From: Methylopila sp. Yamaguchi
GTDB taxonomy: Bacteria > Pseudomonadota > Alphaproteobacteria > Rhizobiales > Methylopilaceae
DNA: 64,000 nucleotides
Reading direction: 5' to 3'
Assembly (NCBI RefSeq): GCF_002897035.1
Contig: NZ_BAUX01000010.1
Span: 62,001 to 126,000 of the forward strand
The notes under the pieces were generated by a model. It did not search any database. It saw only the letters and a list, made by a program, of their open reading frames with translations, and was not told the origin of the DNA. The translations under genes were made by a program, and so were the position numbers. Shown here piece by piece: positions 9,866 to 19,293 of the stretch (positions are counted from its first letter, which is position 1; every line of letters starts with the position of its first letter).

Positions 9866-11033
9866 TCAGCTCGGGGTCGGTCGCTTTTCCGCCCAGGCGC
9901 GCAGCGTCACCTCCGCCGCGCGCTCGGAGGGGGATCCTTCCGGCAGCCGCATGAGGCGGTCAAGCCGGCTAAGCGCTTGAATCTGCGCGCTTCGGGCGGG
10001 CGTTTCGTCCAGCAGCGGCCCGAGCGCCGCGGCGAGCTTGTCCGGCGTGGCGTTGCGATGGACGAGCTCGGGGATCGCCCGTTCGCCGAGGATCAGGTTC
10101 GGCAGCAGGATGAAGGGCGCTTCGATCTTGATGAAGGGCTCCAGCAGCGGCGCGAACCACTCCAGCCGGTAGGCCGCCGCCGTAGGCACGCCCGCGAGCG
10201 CGAGCTCCAACGTCACCGTGCCGGAGGCCGCGAGCGCCGCCTGCGCCGCGCGAAAGGCTGCGAGCTTCTCAGCCTCGCCCGTCACGATCCGCGGAGTCAC
10301 AGGCCAGGACGAGGCGAGGCGCGCGACCTCGCCCGCCAGCTTCGGCGTGGTAGGGAGCGTCACCTCGACGGGGCGATCGCCCAGCCGGGCGAGGGTCGCG
10401 CCGAAGAGCGGCATGTGCCGATGGACCACGCCCGCCCTGCTGCCCGGAAGAACCAGCAAGCGCACGGGTCCGTCGCCCAGGGCCGGGCGCTCGCCCGCCC
10501 TGGGGCGAAATTCGTCAAGCCGCTCGATCAGCGGGTGGCCGACATAGGTGCAGGCGGGCCCGCCAAGCCGCGCGTGCGCCGCGGGCTCGAACGGCAGCAG
10601 CGCGAGCACATGGTCGACATAGGCCCGCATCCTGGCTGCGCGGCCCGGCCGCCAGGCCCAGACGCTGGGTGAGACGTAGTCTACGACGGTCAGACCGGGC
10701 AGCGCCGCCCGCGCTTTGCGCGCCACGCGGTGGGTGAAATCCGGGCTGTCGACGATGACGAGGATGTCCGGCGGGCGGTCGATGATCGCTTGGGCCGTTG
10801 TGGAGATCCGCCGAAGCAGCGTCGGGAGCCGCGCGACGACGGGCCCGATCCCCCATCACCGCGATGTCGTCCATGGGAAAAAGCGTGGCGACGCCCTCCG
10901 CCTGCATGCGGGGGCCTGCGACGCCGTAAAGCTCCAAATCGGGGATGCGGCTCCTGAGCGCCTCGGCGAGCTTGGCGCCCAGCGCGTCGCCCGAGGCCTC
11001 GCCCGCGACGATCGCGATCCGGCGCGGCGTCAC
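9866..11033 (-). pseudogene. lpxB: lpxB, lipid-A-disaccharide synthase, interrupted by a +1 frameshift
   Basis: LpxB joins UDP-2,3-diacylglucosamine and lipid X to the lipid A disaccharide. The start (11033) reads 'MTPRRIAIVAGEASGD' and continues correctly to 'LFPMDDIAVMG' (about residue 61). The conserved sequence then jumps to the next frame, in which 'GPVVARLPTLLRR...' runs on through 'VSPSVWAWRPGRA', 'VGHPLIERL' and 'LVLPGSR' to the stop at 9866. The shift falls in a run of five C at 10850-10854 (five G in the gene); four would restore a full-length protein of about 388 residues. LpxB is normally essential in organisms with lipid A, and every neighbour is intact, so a homopolymer sequencing error is the likeliest explanation. 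Overlaps the lpxI stop by four bases. Confidence 0.9.
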
Positions 11034-11872
11034 GCCGCCTCGGCGACAGGCACGCCCGCCAGGAACAGGCCGAACTCGTCCGCCTTCGCCGCGAGTTCGT
11101 CGCGGTCTGCGAGCAGCACCTGCCCCGCTGCGACGGCGACGCCGGCCAGCTGCGCCTCGGCCGCGAGCTCCAGCGTCCGCACGCCGATCGCCGGCAGGTC
11201 CACCCGCAGATCCTGGCTGCGCTTCGGCGTTTTCACGAGCACCCCGCCGCGTCCGTCCCGCCGGAGCTTGCCGCCCTTGCTGAGCCGCGTCACCCGGCCG
11301 AGCATGCTGTCGGTGCCCTCCGCCGCCTCCACGGCCACGACGCGCCGACCGATGGCGACGACCCCCTGGCCGACGTCGAAGGGCCCGAGCGCCCGCAGCG
11401 CGCCGACTGCGAGCGCGATGTCCGCTACGTCGGCGGCGTTCGGCTGGCGCCGGCCGACGAGGCCAAGCGGCGCGGCGAGTTCCGGGGCGACTTCGTGCAC
11501 GCCGCGGACGACAAAGCCGCGGTCCTCGACGAACTTGATGACGCCGCGCAGCAGATGGTCGTCTCCTCCGGCGAGCAGGCGCGTGATTTCCGGCAGGCTG
11601 CCGAGCCCGCCCATGTCGATCCGAAGGTCCTTCAGCGCCGGGCGCTGGACGGCGCCCACGAGCGCCACCTCGCGCACGCCGGCGCCTTCGAGCGAGCGGA
11701 ACAGCTTGCCGATCTCGCCCATGCGGATCCAGACGTGCGGGAAACGCTCGACCTCCGCCGCGGCCGAGCCCTTCAGCGCCGCGAGGAACACGGGGCGACC
11801 CGCGCGCTGGATGAGGTCGGCCGCATCGATCGGAAGCGATCCGGAGCCGCAGATCAGCCCGACGGCGCTCAC
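11030..11872 (-). CDS. lpxI: UDP-2,3-diacylglucosamine pyrophosphatase LpxI
   Basis: 280-residue protein of the LpxI (DUF1009) family, which hydrolyses UDP-2,3-diacylglucosamine to lipid X and UMP, step four of lipid A synthesis. Alphaproteobacteria use LpxI in place of the metallophosphatase LpxH found in enterics. Recognisable stretches are the N-terminal 'GLICGSGSLP', central 'VGAVQRPALKDLR', 'GQGVVAIGRRVVAVEAAEG' and C-terminal 'VDLPAIGVRTLE'. Position between lpxA and lpxB, with four-base ATGA overlaps on both sides, matches the alphaproteobacterial lipid A operon and supports the call. Confidence 0.94.
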   Translation of the reverse strand: MSAVGLICGSGSLPIDAADLIQRAGRPVFLAALKGSAAAEVERFPHVWIRMGEIGKLFRSLEGAGVREVALVGAVQRPALKDLRIDMGGLGSLPEITRLLAGGDDHLLRGVIKFVEDRGFVVRGVHEVAPELAAPLGLVGRRQPNAADVADIALAVGALRALGPFDVGQGVVAIGRRVVAVEAAEGTDSMLGRVTRLSKGGKLRRDGRGGVLVKTPKRSQDLRVDLPAIGVRTLELAAEAQLAGVAVAAGQVLLADRDELAAKADEFGLFLAGVPVAEAA

Positions 11873-12675
11873 GCCGCGCGCGCCTCGCCGGACCGCGGTG
11901 TGCAGATCGCGCGGTCTCCGCCAGCCGCTATGAAGGCCGTGACCTCCTGCACCAATTCATCGTCCGGATAGGCCGCCGCGATTTCCGCCGCGCGGGCCTT
12001 CAGCACTCCGCCTTCCGCGAACAGATCCTTGTAGGCGCGGCGCAACGCGTGGATGCCGTCGCGCTCGAAACCTCGGCGCTTGAGCCCGACGAGGTTCAGG
12101 CCCGCGAGATGGGCGCGGTTGCCGATCGCCATGCCGAACGGGATCAGATCGTTCTCGAGGCCGGCGAGACCGCCGAGGAAGGCGTGCGCGCCGATCCGCA
12201 CGTATTGGTGCGCCGCCGATCCGCCGCCCAGGATCGCGAAATCGCCGATCGTGACGTGGCCCGCCACCATTACGTTGTTCACGAGGATGACGTTGTTCCC
12301 GATGCGGCAGTCGTGCGCCACGTGGGCCCCGGCGAGCAGCGCGCAGTCGTCGCCGATCTCCGTCACCATCGCGCCGCCTTCGGTGCCGGGATTGATCGTG
12401 ACGTTCTCGCGGATCAGCGCGTTGCGGCCGATGACCAGCCGGCTGGGCTCGCCGCGGTACTTGAGGTCCTGCGGCTGGTGGCCGACCGAAGCGAAGGGGA
12501 AGATCTGCGCCCCCTCCCCGATCACCGTGCGTCCGTCGACCGCGACGTGGGACCGGAGCACGGATCCCGCGCCGATCTCCACGTCGGGTCCGATCGCGCA
12601 GAACGCGCCGACAACGACGTCGTCGGCCAGGCGCGCGCCCTCAGCGACGAAGGCGGTCGGGTGAATGTCGGGCAT
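11869..12675 (-). CDS. lpxA: UDP-N-acetylglucosamine acyltransferase LpxA
   Basis: First committed enzyme of lipid A synthesis; moves a 3-hydroxyacyl chain from ACP to O3 of UDP-GlcNAc. The 268-residue sequence shows the left-handed parallel beta-helix hexapeptide pattern over roughly residues 1-190, then a helical C-terminus. His118 and His121 in 'AGAHVAHDCRIGN' match the substrate-binding and catalytic histidines (122/125) of the E. coli enzyme. It overlaps lpxI by four bases and follows fabZ after 25 bp. Confidence 0.96.
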   Translation of the reverse strand: MPDIHPTAFVAEGARLADDVVVGAFCAIGPDVEIGAGSVLRSHVAVDGRTVIGEGAQIFPFASVGHQPQDLKYRGEPSRLVIGRNALIRENVTINPGTEGGAMVTEIGDDCALLAGAHVAHDCRIGNNVILVNNVMVAGHVTIGDFAILGGGSAAHQYVRIGAHAFLGGLAGLENDLIPFGMAIGNRAHLAGLNLVGLKRRGFERDGIHALRRAYKDLFAEGGVLKARAAEIAAAYPDDELVQEVTAFIAAGGDRAICTPRSGEARAA

Positions 12676-12700
12676 CAGGTCTCCTTGCGGGGAGGAACGG

Positions 12701-13183
12701 TCACTTGTCGACGAGCATGGCCGAGACTTCGGCCTCGCAGACCAACACGCCGTCGACCTTCGCCTCTCCGCGGAACCACCACATGTTCGCGCGCTTCTTG
12801 ATCTGGGTCATGTGGTACTTGACCACGTCGCCCGGAACGACCGGCCGGCGAAACTTCGCCTTGTCGATCGTCATGAAGTAGACGATGCGCGGCGAGGACG
12901 GCGCAGTCTTGGACGAGACGCACATGGCGCCCGCCGTCTGTGCCATGCCCTCGATCAAGAGCACCCCCGGCATCACCGGCGCGCCGGGGAAATGGCCCTG
13001 GAAGTGCGGCTCGTTGAACGTCACGTTCTTGATGCCGACGCCGGAGCGGTCGCCGTCGATGTCGACGATCTTGTCCACCAGCAGGAAGGGGTAGCGGTGC
13101 GGGAGGTAGGACAGGATCGTCTGGATGTCGGCGGCGCCCAAGGTCGTGGGCGCGCCGGCGGCGGGGGTCTCTGCGTCGGTCAT
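12701..13183 (-). CDS. fabZ: 3-hydroxyacyl-ACP dehydratase FabZ
   Basis: Hot-dog-fold dehydratase of fatty acid elongation; it competes with LpxA/LpxD for 3-hydroxyacyl-ACP, which explains its place between them. 160 residues. The catalytic pair is His64 in '[14 protein letters not shown]' and Glu78 in 'LLIEGMAQ'. The N-terminal 16 residues are a low-complexity lead before '[18 protein letters not shown]'. Its start overlaps the lpxD stop by four bases. Confidence 0.96.
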   Translation of the reverse strand: MTDAETPAAGAPTTLGAADIQTILSYLPHRYPFLLVDKIVDIDGDRSGVGIKNVTFNEPHFQGHFPGAPVMPGVLLIEGMAQTAGAMCVSSKTAPSSPRIVYFMTIDKAKFRRPVVPGDVVKYHMTQIKKRANMWWFRGEAKVDGVLVCEAEVSAMLVDK

Positions 13184-14253
13184 TGCTTGGAACCTTCGGA
13201 TGCGTCGCTGGCGGGGCGCGTCCGGCCCTCCGACGCAATGCGCTTCAAAGTGGTCATCTCACGAAACCAGTCACGGACCGGCTTGGCAGGCGTCCCGCCC
13301 CACCGGGCCCCGGGGGGCACGTCTTCCCGCACGTTGCTCGAACCTGCGATCTGGGCGCCCATACCGATGCGGACGTGGCCGACTACGCCGACATGGCCGC
13401 CGAGCACGACGAAGTCCTCCAGCGTGACGCTGCCCGAGATCCCGACCTGCGAAACGATCACGCAGTGCCGCCCAATCACCACGTTGTGGGCGATCTGGAC
13501 GAGGTTGTCGATCTTGCTGCCTTCGCCAATCACCGTGTCGCGGTTCGCGCCCCGGTCGATCGTGGTGTTGGCGCCGATCTCGACGTCGTCCTGAATCACC
13601 ACACGGCCGATCTGCGGCACCTTCAGGTGGCCGCCGGGGCCCATGGCGAAGCCGAAGCCGTCCTGCCCGATGCGCGCGCCCTGGTGAATGATCACACGGT
13701 CGCCGACGAGCGCATGCACGATCGTGGCGCCTGGCCCGACGGTGCTGTCCCGCCCTATCCGCACCTCCGGGCCGATCACCGCGTTGGCGCAGATGATCGC
13801 GCCGCGGCCGATCTCCGCTCGTGGGCCAACGACCGCGCCGGGGTCGATCGTAACATCGCTCTCCAGCCGCGCGTCCGGATGCACCACCGCGCCGGGCGCG
13901 ACGCCCTGCCCGAAGATCGGCTGCGGCCGCGCCGCCTGGGGGTAGAGCGCCGCGGCGACGCGGGCGAAGGCGCGGTAGGGTTCCGGCGACACCAGCACGA
14001 GGGCCTTCGCCGGCGCGCGATCGCGAAACTTCGGCGCCAGCAGACAGGCGCCGGCGCGGCTGGCGGCGAGAGAGGCCGCATAGGCCGGATTGTCGAGGAA
14101 GGTCAGGTCGTGCGGCCCGGCGGCGTCGATCGGCCCCACGCCTGTGATGCCGATCCCCTCGCCCGCCCCCGCCGCGACGGTCGCTCCCGTGATTGCCAGC
14201 AGGCGATCGAGGCCGAGCGGCTCGGGCGAGGGAAAGAAGCGCGGTTCGATCAT
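13180..14253 (-). CDS. lpxD: UDP-3-O-(3-hydroxyacyl)glucosamine N-acyltransferase LpxD
   Basis: Third enzyme of lipid A synthesis, adding the N-linked 3-hydroxyacyl chain. 357 residues: an N-terminal uridine-binding domain (about 1-105, with '[12 protein letters not shown]'), a long hexapeptide beta-helix (about 110-310) and a C-terminal helix. The segment '[15 protein letters not shown]' carries the region around the catalytic histidine, and '[14 protein letters not shown]' is also diagnostic. First gene of the lpxD-fabZ-lpxA-lpxI-lpxB run. A hairpin terminator between bamA and this gene suggests it has its own promoter or depends on read-through. Confidence 0.96.
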   Translation of the reverse strand: MIEPRFFPSPEPLGLDRLLAITGATVAAGAGEGIGITGVGPIDAAGPHDLTFLDNPAYAASLAASRAGACLLAPKFRDRAPAKALVLVSPEPYRAFARVAAALYPQAARPQPIFGQGVAPGAVVHPDARLESDVTIDPGAVVGPRAEIGRGAIICANAVIGPEVRIGRDSTVGPGATIVHALVGDRVIIHQGARIGQDGFGFAMGPGGHLKVPQIGRVVIQDDVEIGANTTIDRGANRDTVIGEGSKIDNLVQIAHNVVIGRHCVIVSQVGISGSVTLEDFVVLGGHVGVVGHVRIGMGAQIAGSSNVREDVPPGARWGGTPAKPVRDWFREMTTLKRIASEGRTRPASDASEGSKQ

Positions 14254-14274
14254 GAGGCCTGCATCAAGACGCGA

Positions 14275-14306
14275 AAACGGGCGGCGAATGAGTCCGCCGC
14301 CCGTTT
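14275..14306 (-). terminator. Rho-independent terminator behind bamA
   Basis: Perfect 12-bp stem (14275-14286 with 14295-14306) around an 8-base loop, flanked by A/T runs so that the minus-strand transcript ends in '...CCCGUUUUCGC'. It lies 28 bases after the bamA stop and 21 bases before the lpxD start, splitting the envelope block in two. Confidence 0.75.
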
Positions 14307-14333
14307 ACGGGATTTCGAGCGCCTTCGGAAGGC

Positions 14334-16715
14334 TTAGAAGCGCGTGCCACCCGAGAACCGGAAGAACTGGGTCTCGTCGTACTTTTCTTTGCTCAGCACG
14401 TGCGCGAAGTCGAAGCGGATCGGTCCGAGCGGCGAGGTCCACAGGAGCGAAGCGCCGACCGACGACCGGATCTTCGTGCTGTCCTTGTCGTTCACGGTTA
14501 TGTCCGTGCCCCGAAGATCATAGCTCTTGATGCCCTTGTAATCGAACACCGTGCCGGCATCCGCAAAGACCGCGCCCTTCAGGCCGATCTCTTTGGGTAG
14601 TCCGAAAATCGGAAACTGAACTTCGGCCGATCCGCCGAAGTAAGTCGTGCCGCCGAGCGGGTCGTCGTTGGGGCTGCCTCTTGTAAGAACGCTGGTACCG
14701 ACGTCGCGCGGGCCAAAGCCCTGCGGCTCGAAGCCGCGCACCAGATCAGGTCCGCCGGAGAAGTGATCAAGCACGCGAAGGTCATCTTTGCCGAAAGCAA
14801 CGATGTGGCCCGCTTGGCCGCGCAGCATCCCGATGAAGTTCTCATTCCAAATCGGATGATAGTAGCGACCGTCGAACGTGCCTCGCACAAACTTTGCGTC
14901 GCCGCCAAGTCCAGCCACGTCACCCTTCAACTCGAGATAGAGGCCCTGCGTCGGATCGCGCGGCACATCGAGCGTGTTGTAGATCAACGAGAGCCCGGCA
15001 AGCGACGTCCAGGTTTTTCCCTCTGCTTCGAGCAGGGCCACAGATGCGCGATCGTCGTCGAGCCGCTTGTAACGGTTCGGCACCGTCAGGTCCTGCTGGT
15101 AAAGCTGGTACCGCGTGCCCACCGAGAACTCGTCGGTGATCGCGAAGCCGAAGCGGAGGCCGCCGCCGTAGGTGTCAATCTTGTACGACGAGTAATCCGT
15201 CTCGTCCCGCTCCTTGGCGTAGAGGTCGATGCCGGCCGAGATGCGCTGGCCGAGGAAATACGGCTCCGTGAACGAGAAGTCGAAGCCCTGCACGTTCTGA
15301 CCGAGCTGCGCCGCGATGCGGGCGTACTGGCCGCGGCCGAGGAAGTTGCGCTCGCCGAGCGCGACTTCGCCGATGACGCCGTCCGAGGTCGAGTAGCCGC
15401 CGGCGACCGAGAACTCGCCGGTCGGCTGATCCTCGACGTCGACGTTCACGATGACACGGTCGGGCGCCGAGCCGGGCTCGGTCGACATGCGCACGGTCTT
15501 GAAGAAGCCGAGCGCCTTCAGGCGCCGCTCCGCGCGGTCGATGAAGATCTGGTTGTAGGCGTCGCCCTCGCCGATGTCGAACTCACGACGCACGACGTAG
15601 TCGCGCGTCCGGGTGTTGCCGCGCACGTTGATGCGCTCGACGTAGACGCGCGCGCCCTCCTCCACCACGTAGGTGAGGTTGATGGTGCGGGTCTCGAGAT
15701 TGCGGTCAGCGCGCGGGCGAACCTGCGCGAAGGCGTAGCCGCGGCTAGCCAGATCGAGCGACACGGCTTCGACGGACTTGTCCACGTCCTGCGAGCTGTA
15801 GGTCGACCCTTCGGACGACACCACCTTACCGCGCAGGGTCGAGGCGTCGACTTCGGCGACGCTCGATTCGACGTTGACGGTGCCGAAACGATAGGGCTGG
15901 CCTTCCTCGACGACGATGTTGATGACGAAGGCGTTCTTCGTCTTGTCGAGATCGGCGCGCGCCGAGACCACGCGGAAGTCGGCATAGCCATGGTTCAGGT
16001 AGAACCGGCGGATGAGCTCGAGGTCGGCGTTGATCCGGTCGGGGTCGTAGACGTCCGAGGTCTTGATCCAGCTCAGCCAGTTCGACTCGGTGGTCGTCAT
16101 CTGGTCGCGCAGCGTGCCGTCGGAATAGGCCGTATTGCCTTCGAACTCGATCGAGGAGATCGAGGTCTTGCCGCCCTCGTTGATCTCGAACACGAGGTCG
16201 ACGCGGCCGTTCGGCTGGGCGATCGTCTTCGCTTCGACGGTCGCCTCGTAGCGGCCGGAGCGACGATAGATCTCGGTGATGCGCTGCGTGTCGGCCTGGA
16301 CCAGCGCCGGGTTGAACGGTCCGCGCGCCTTCGACTGGATTTCGGCGGTGAGCACCGCGTCCTTGACCTTCGAATTGCCTTCGAAGGCGACGCGGTTGAT
16401 GACCTGGTTCTCGTTCACGCTGACGACGATTCCGCCGCCTGACCGGGTGACGCGAACGTCCGAGAACAGACCGCTCGCGTAAAGGCCACGGATGCCCTCG
16501 TCGATCTTCGCCTGATCGAGCGGGCCGCCGGTGAAGTAGGAGCGCACCGTTTCGGCGTCGACGCGCTGGTTGCCGCGGACCGTGATGCTGCTGGCGCGCT
16601 GCGCCTGCGCTTCGGTGACGCTGGCCATCCAGAAGCCCGTGCCGGCGGCCACGGCGCCGACGGCGACCGAGGATGCGACTGCAAGGCGCCCGACTACTCG
16701 AACCATACGCTTCAT
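14334..16715 (-). CDS. bamA: Outer membrane protein assembly factor BamA
   Basis: Central Omp85-family component of the BAM complex that folds beta-barrel proteins into the outer membrane. 793 residues from the ATG at 16715: signal peptide (about 1-40, cleavage near 'TEAQAQ|R'), five POTRA domains (about 40-420, beginning 'ITVRGNQRVDAETV') and a 16-strand barrel. The L6 signature appears as 'LVRGFEPQGFGPRD', and the last residue is Phe ('FSGGTRF'), the usual barrel C-terminal signal. An open extension upstream to 16928 lacks similarity and overlaps rseP, so it was rejected. 176 bp follow the rseP stop. No skp/ompH gene separates bamA from lpxD. Confidence 0.96.
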   Translation of the reverse strand: MKRMVRVVGRLAVASSVAVGAVAAGTGFWMASVTEAQAQRASSITVRGNQRVDAETVRSYFTGGPLDQAKIDEGIRGLYASGLFSDVRVTRSGGGIVVSVNENQVINRVAFEGNSKVKDAVLTAEIQSKARGPFNPALVQADTQRITEIYRRSGRYEATVEAKTIAQPNGRVDLVFEINEGGKTSISSIEFEGNTAYSDGTLRDQMTTTESNWLSWIKTSDVYDPDRINADLELIRRFYLNHGYADFRVVSARADLDKTKNAFVINIVVEEGQPYRFGTVNVESSVAEVDASTLRGKVVSSEGSTYSSQDVDKSVEAVSLDLASRGYAFAQVRPRADRNLETRTINLTYVVEEGARVYVERINVRGNTRTRDYVVRREFDIGEGDAYNQIFIDRAERRLKALGFFKTVRMSTEPGSAPDRVIVNVDVEDQPTGEFSVAGGYSTSDGVIGEVALGERNFLGRGQYARIAAQLGQNVQGFDFSFTEPYFLGQRISAGIDLYAKERDETDYSSYKIDTYGGGLRFGFAITDEFSVGTRYQLYQQDLTVPNRYKRLDDDRASVALLEAEGKTWTSLAGLSLIYNTLDVPRDPTQGLYLELKGDVAGLGGDAKFVRGTFDGRYYHPIWNENFIGMLRGQAGHIVAFGKDDLRVLDHFSGGPDLVRGFEPQGFGPRDVGTSVLTRGSPNDDPLGGTTYFGGSAEVQFPIFGLPKEIGLKGAVFADAGTVFDYKGIKSYDLRGTDITVNDKDSTKIRSSVGASLLWTSPLGPIRFDFAHVLSKEKYDETQFFRFSGGTRF

Positions 16716-16891
16716 GGGGTGACGGGCCCTCGTGCCGTTGAACGGACGTTCGCAGCCCTGAAAGCCCAAAGGATTCCCGGGTGCGACGCCGATCGCTTCT
16801 ATCGAACTTTTACGCACGTGCAAACTCGCTACTCGACACAGGTTCGACGTTTCACAGGCGCCGTTGCGGCACAGACACGCCCAATTGGAAT

Positions 16892-18040
16892 TCAGCCTAG
16901 TGACGAAAGATGAACGATGTCGTTCCACGTCGCGAAGATCATCAGCATCAGCACGAAGGCGAGGCCGACGCGCATTCCCATCTCCTGCGCGCGCGCGCCG
17001 AGCGGCCGCCCGCGCAGCGCTTCGACGGCGTAAAACAGCAGGTGGCCGCCGTCGAGCATCGGGATGGGGAGGAGGTTCAGCAGCCCGATCGACACCGAGA
17101 GGATCGCGGCGAGATTGATCAGCGCGACGAAACCAAGCGTCGCGACGTCGCCTGAAGTCTTGGCGATCCGGATCGGGCCGCCGATCTGGTCCGTCGATTC
17201 CCGGCCGATAACCATCCGGCCAAGATAACGGCCCGTATGCTCGACGACGAACCAGGTTTCCTTCGCGCCCTCGACCACCGCCTCGATCGGACCGAAGGTC
17301 TCATAGCGGACGTTAGCGGCCGTGGTGGAGCGGGTGACGCCGAGAACGCCGACGCGCTGCTTGTTGCCGAAATTGTCGGTCAACTCGCGCTGGCGCGGCG
17401 TGGCTATCAGAGAGAGCTCACTCGCCCCACGTTCGATCGTCAGCTTGAGCGGACGTTCGGCGTTAACGCTCACGATCCGCTGCATGTCGCTGAACGAGCG
17501 GATCTTCTGCCCGTTGATCGCGGTCACGAGGTCCCCCGCGACGACGCCGGCCTCGGCGGCCGCGCTCCCGGGCTCCACCTGATCGACCAGGGCGTCGGTC
17601 GCTGGGCGGCCGACCGTCATGAACACGGCGGCGAAGATGACGATCGCCAGCAGGAAGTTCGCGAGCGGACCAGCGGCCACGATGGCGGCGCGGGCGGGCA
17701 AGGGCGCGAAGAAGAAGCTTCCGCGGCGCTCCTCGGGCGTCATGCGTTCAAGTGCGTCGACGTCGGGTGCGCTTGCGGCGTTCTCGTCGCCTGCGAAGCG
17801 GACATAACCGCCGAGCGGGATCGCCGCGAGGCGCCAGCGTGTGCCGCGCCGGTCGTTGAAGCCTACGATCTCGGGGCCGAATCCGAGCGAGAAGGCGAGC
17901 ACTTTCACGCCCGTCCAGCGCGCCACCAGGAAGTGGCCGAGCTCGTGAAAAAAGATGACGAGCGTCAGCACGAACAGGAAGGGAATGATGTAGCCGAGCG
18001 TGGCCAAGCCCGCGCCGAGCATCTCGTTCAGAAACGTCAT
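16892..18040 (-). CDS. rseP: Site-2 intramembrane zinc protease RseP
   Basis: Inner-membrane metalloprotease performing regulated intramembrane proteolysis. 382 residues: first helix with the zinc motif 'FFHELGHFLVA' (His32, Glu33, His36), a PDZ domain around residues 140-220 ('GSAAAEAGVVAGDLVTAING'), and a C-terminal helix with 'NLLPIPMLDGGHL' in which Asp330 is the third ligand. Only one PDZ domain is visible, as in many alphaproteobacteria, versus two in E. coli. It lies between dxr (52 bp) and bamA, the conserved position. Substrates are unknown here; classical RpoE/RseA is generally absent from this class. Confidence 0.95.
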   Translation of the reverse strand: MTFLNEMLGAGLATLGYIIPFLFVLTLVIFFHELGHFLVARWTGVKVLAFSLGFGPEIVGFNDRRGTRWRLAAIPLGGYVRFAGDENAASAPDVDALERMTPEERRGSFFFAPLPARAAIVAAGPLANFLLAIVIFAAVFMTVGRPATDALVDQVEPGSAAAEAGVVAGDLVTAINGQKIRSFSDMQRIVSVNAERPLKLTIERGASELSLIATPRQRELTDNFGNKQRVGVLGVTRSTTAANVRYETFGPIEAVVEGAKETWFVVEHTGRYLGRMVIGRESTDQIGGPIRIAKTSGDVATLGFVALINLAAILSVSIGLLNLLPIPMLDGGHLLFYAVEALRGRPLGARAQEMGMRVGLAFVLMLMIFATWNDIVHLSSLG

Positions 18041-18092
18041 CGGATCCCCTAGATCCCCGACCCGCGCCGTGACCGCGCGCGCCCCTGCCCCT

Positions 18093-19286
18093 TTAGTGCG
18101 CCCGAAGGCGGGCGTCTGGCAAGCGCCCCGACACGAGGCCGCGAACCTCGACGTCGAGGTCGATCGCCGCCGCGACGGTCTCGGGCGCCGCGGTCAGCCC
18201 CTGTCGGTCGGCGGATTCGAGCGCCTCCTCGACGAGTCGAGGGATGTCCGCGAAGCCGATCTCGCGTGCTAGAAAAGCCGCCACCGCCACTTCATTCGCG
18301 GCGTTGAGCACGGTCGCCGCGGCGCCTCCGGCGGCCAGCGCCTCGCGTGCCAGGCGGAGCGCGGGGAACCGACCCAGATCTGGCGCCTCGAAGGTGAGGC
18401 TCCCAATGCGGGCGAGGTCAAGCCGAGCGGCCGGCGTGGTCAGACGCTGCGGATGTCCCAGAGCATGCGCGATCGGGACCCGCATGTCGGGCGCCGCGAG
18501 GCCCGCGGTCACCGCGCCGTCGCGGAAGGTGACGAGGCCATGGATCACCGATTGCGGATGCACGACCACGTCGAGGCGTTCGGCGTCGATCGCGAACAGG
18601 TGGTGGGCTTCGATCAGCTCCAGGCCCTTGTTCATCAGGGTCGCGGAATCGATCGTGATCTTCGCGCCCATGGACCAGGTGGGGTGGCGCAACGCGTCCT
18701 CGGGGCGCGCGCGAGCGATACGCTGCGCATCCCATGAACGGAACGGACCGCCCGAGGCCGTCAGCGTCATACGCTCGACGTCCTCGACGCCCTGGCCGCC
18801 AAGCGCCTGCAGGAGGGCGTTGTGCTCGCTGTCGACCGGCAGCAGCGTCGCTCCGGCGGCGGCGACTTCGCGCATGAAGGCCGCGCCGGCGCAGACGAGA
18901 CATTCCTTGGTGGCGAGCGCGACCGCGCCGCCCTGCCGCACGGCGGCGATGGTGGGGGCGAGGCCGGCGGCTCCGGAGATCGCCGCCATGGTCCAGTCGA
19001 CGGGCGACGCCGCCGCCTCCACGGCGGCTTCCGCCCCGGCCGACGTGGCGACGCCCGAGCCCTCGAGGGCTGCAGCGAGCGCCGGGCCGGCGGACGCGTC
19101 CGCGACGACGGCGCGCCGCGCGTTGAGCCTGCGGGCAACCGCCGCGAGCCCGGCCGCATCGCTGTTCGCCACCACGGCCTCGACCGCGAACAGCGTCGCA
19201 TGGCGTTCGAGCAAATCCACCGTCGCCAGCCCGACCGACCCGGTGGCGCCGAGCACCGTCACCCTGCGCCGGGGCGCGCCGGTCAT
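18093..19286 (-). CDS. dxr: 1-deoxy-D-xylulose 5-phosphate reductoisomerase (Dxr/IspC)
   Basis: Second enzyme of the MEP isoprenoid pathway: NADPH-dependent conversion of DXP to 2-C-methylerythritol 4-phosphate. 397 residues from the ATG at 19286. 'VTVLGATGSVGLATVDLL' near the N-terminus is the NADPH fold, 'LLPVDSEHNALLQAL' carries the metal ligands Asp and Glu, and 'SGGPFRSW' and 'NKGLELIEAHHLF' complete the active site. An upstream in-frame extension to 19361 reads into cdsA and was rejected. It sits 7 bp behind cdsA and supplies isoprenoid precursors that UppS, encoded just upstream, would elongate. Confidence 0.96.
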   Translation of the reverse strand: MTGAPRRRVTVLGATGSVGLATVDLLERHATLFAVEAVVANSDAAGLAAVARRLNARRAVVADASAGPALAAALEGSGVATSAGAEAAVEAAASPVDWTMAAISGAAGLAPTIAAVRQGGAVALATKECLVCAGAAFMREVAAAGATLLPVDSEHNALLQALGGQGVEDVERMTLTASGGPFRSWDAQRIARARPEDALRHPTWSMGAKITIDSATLMNKGLELIEAHHLFAIDAERLDVVVHPQSVIHGLVTFRDGAVTAGLAAPDMRVPIAHALGHPQRLTTPAARLDLARIGSLTFEAPDLGRFPALRLAREALAAGGAAATVLNAANEVAVAAFLAREIGFADIPRLVEEALESADRQGLTAAPETVAAAIDLDVEVRGLVSGRLPDARLRAH

Positions 19287-19293
19287 ACGCCGC

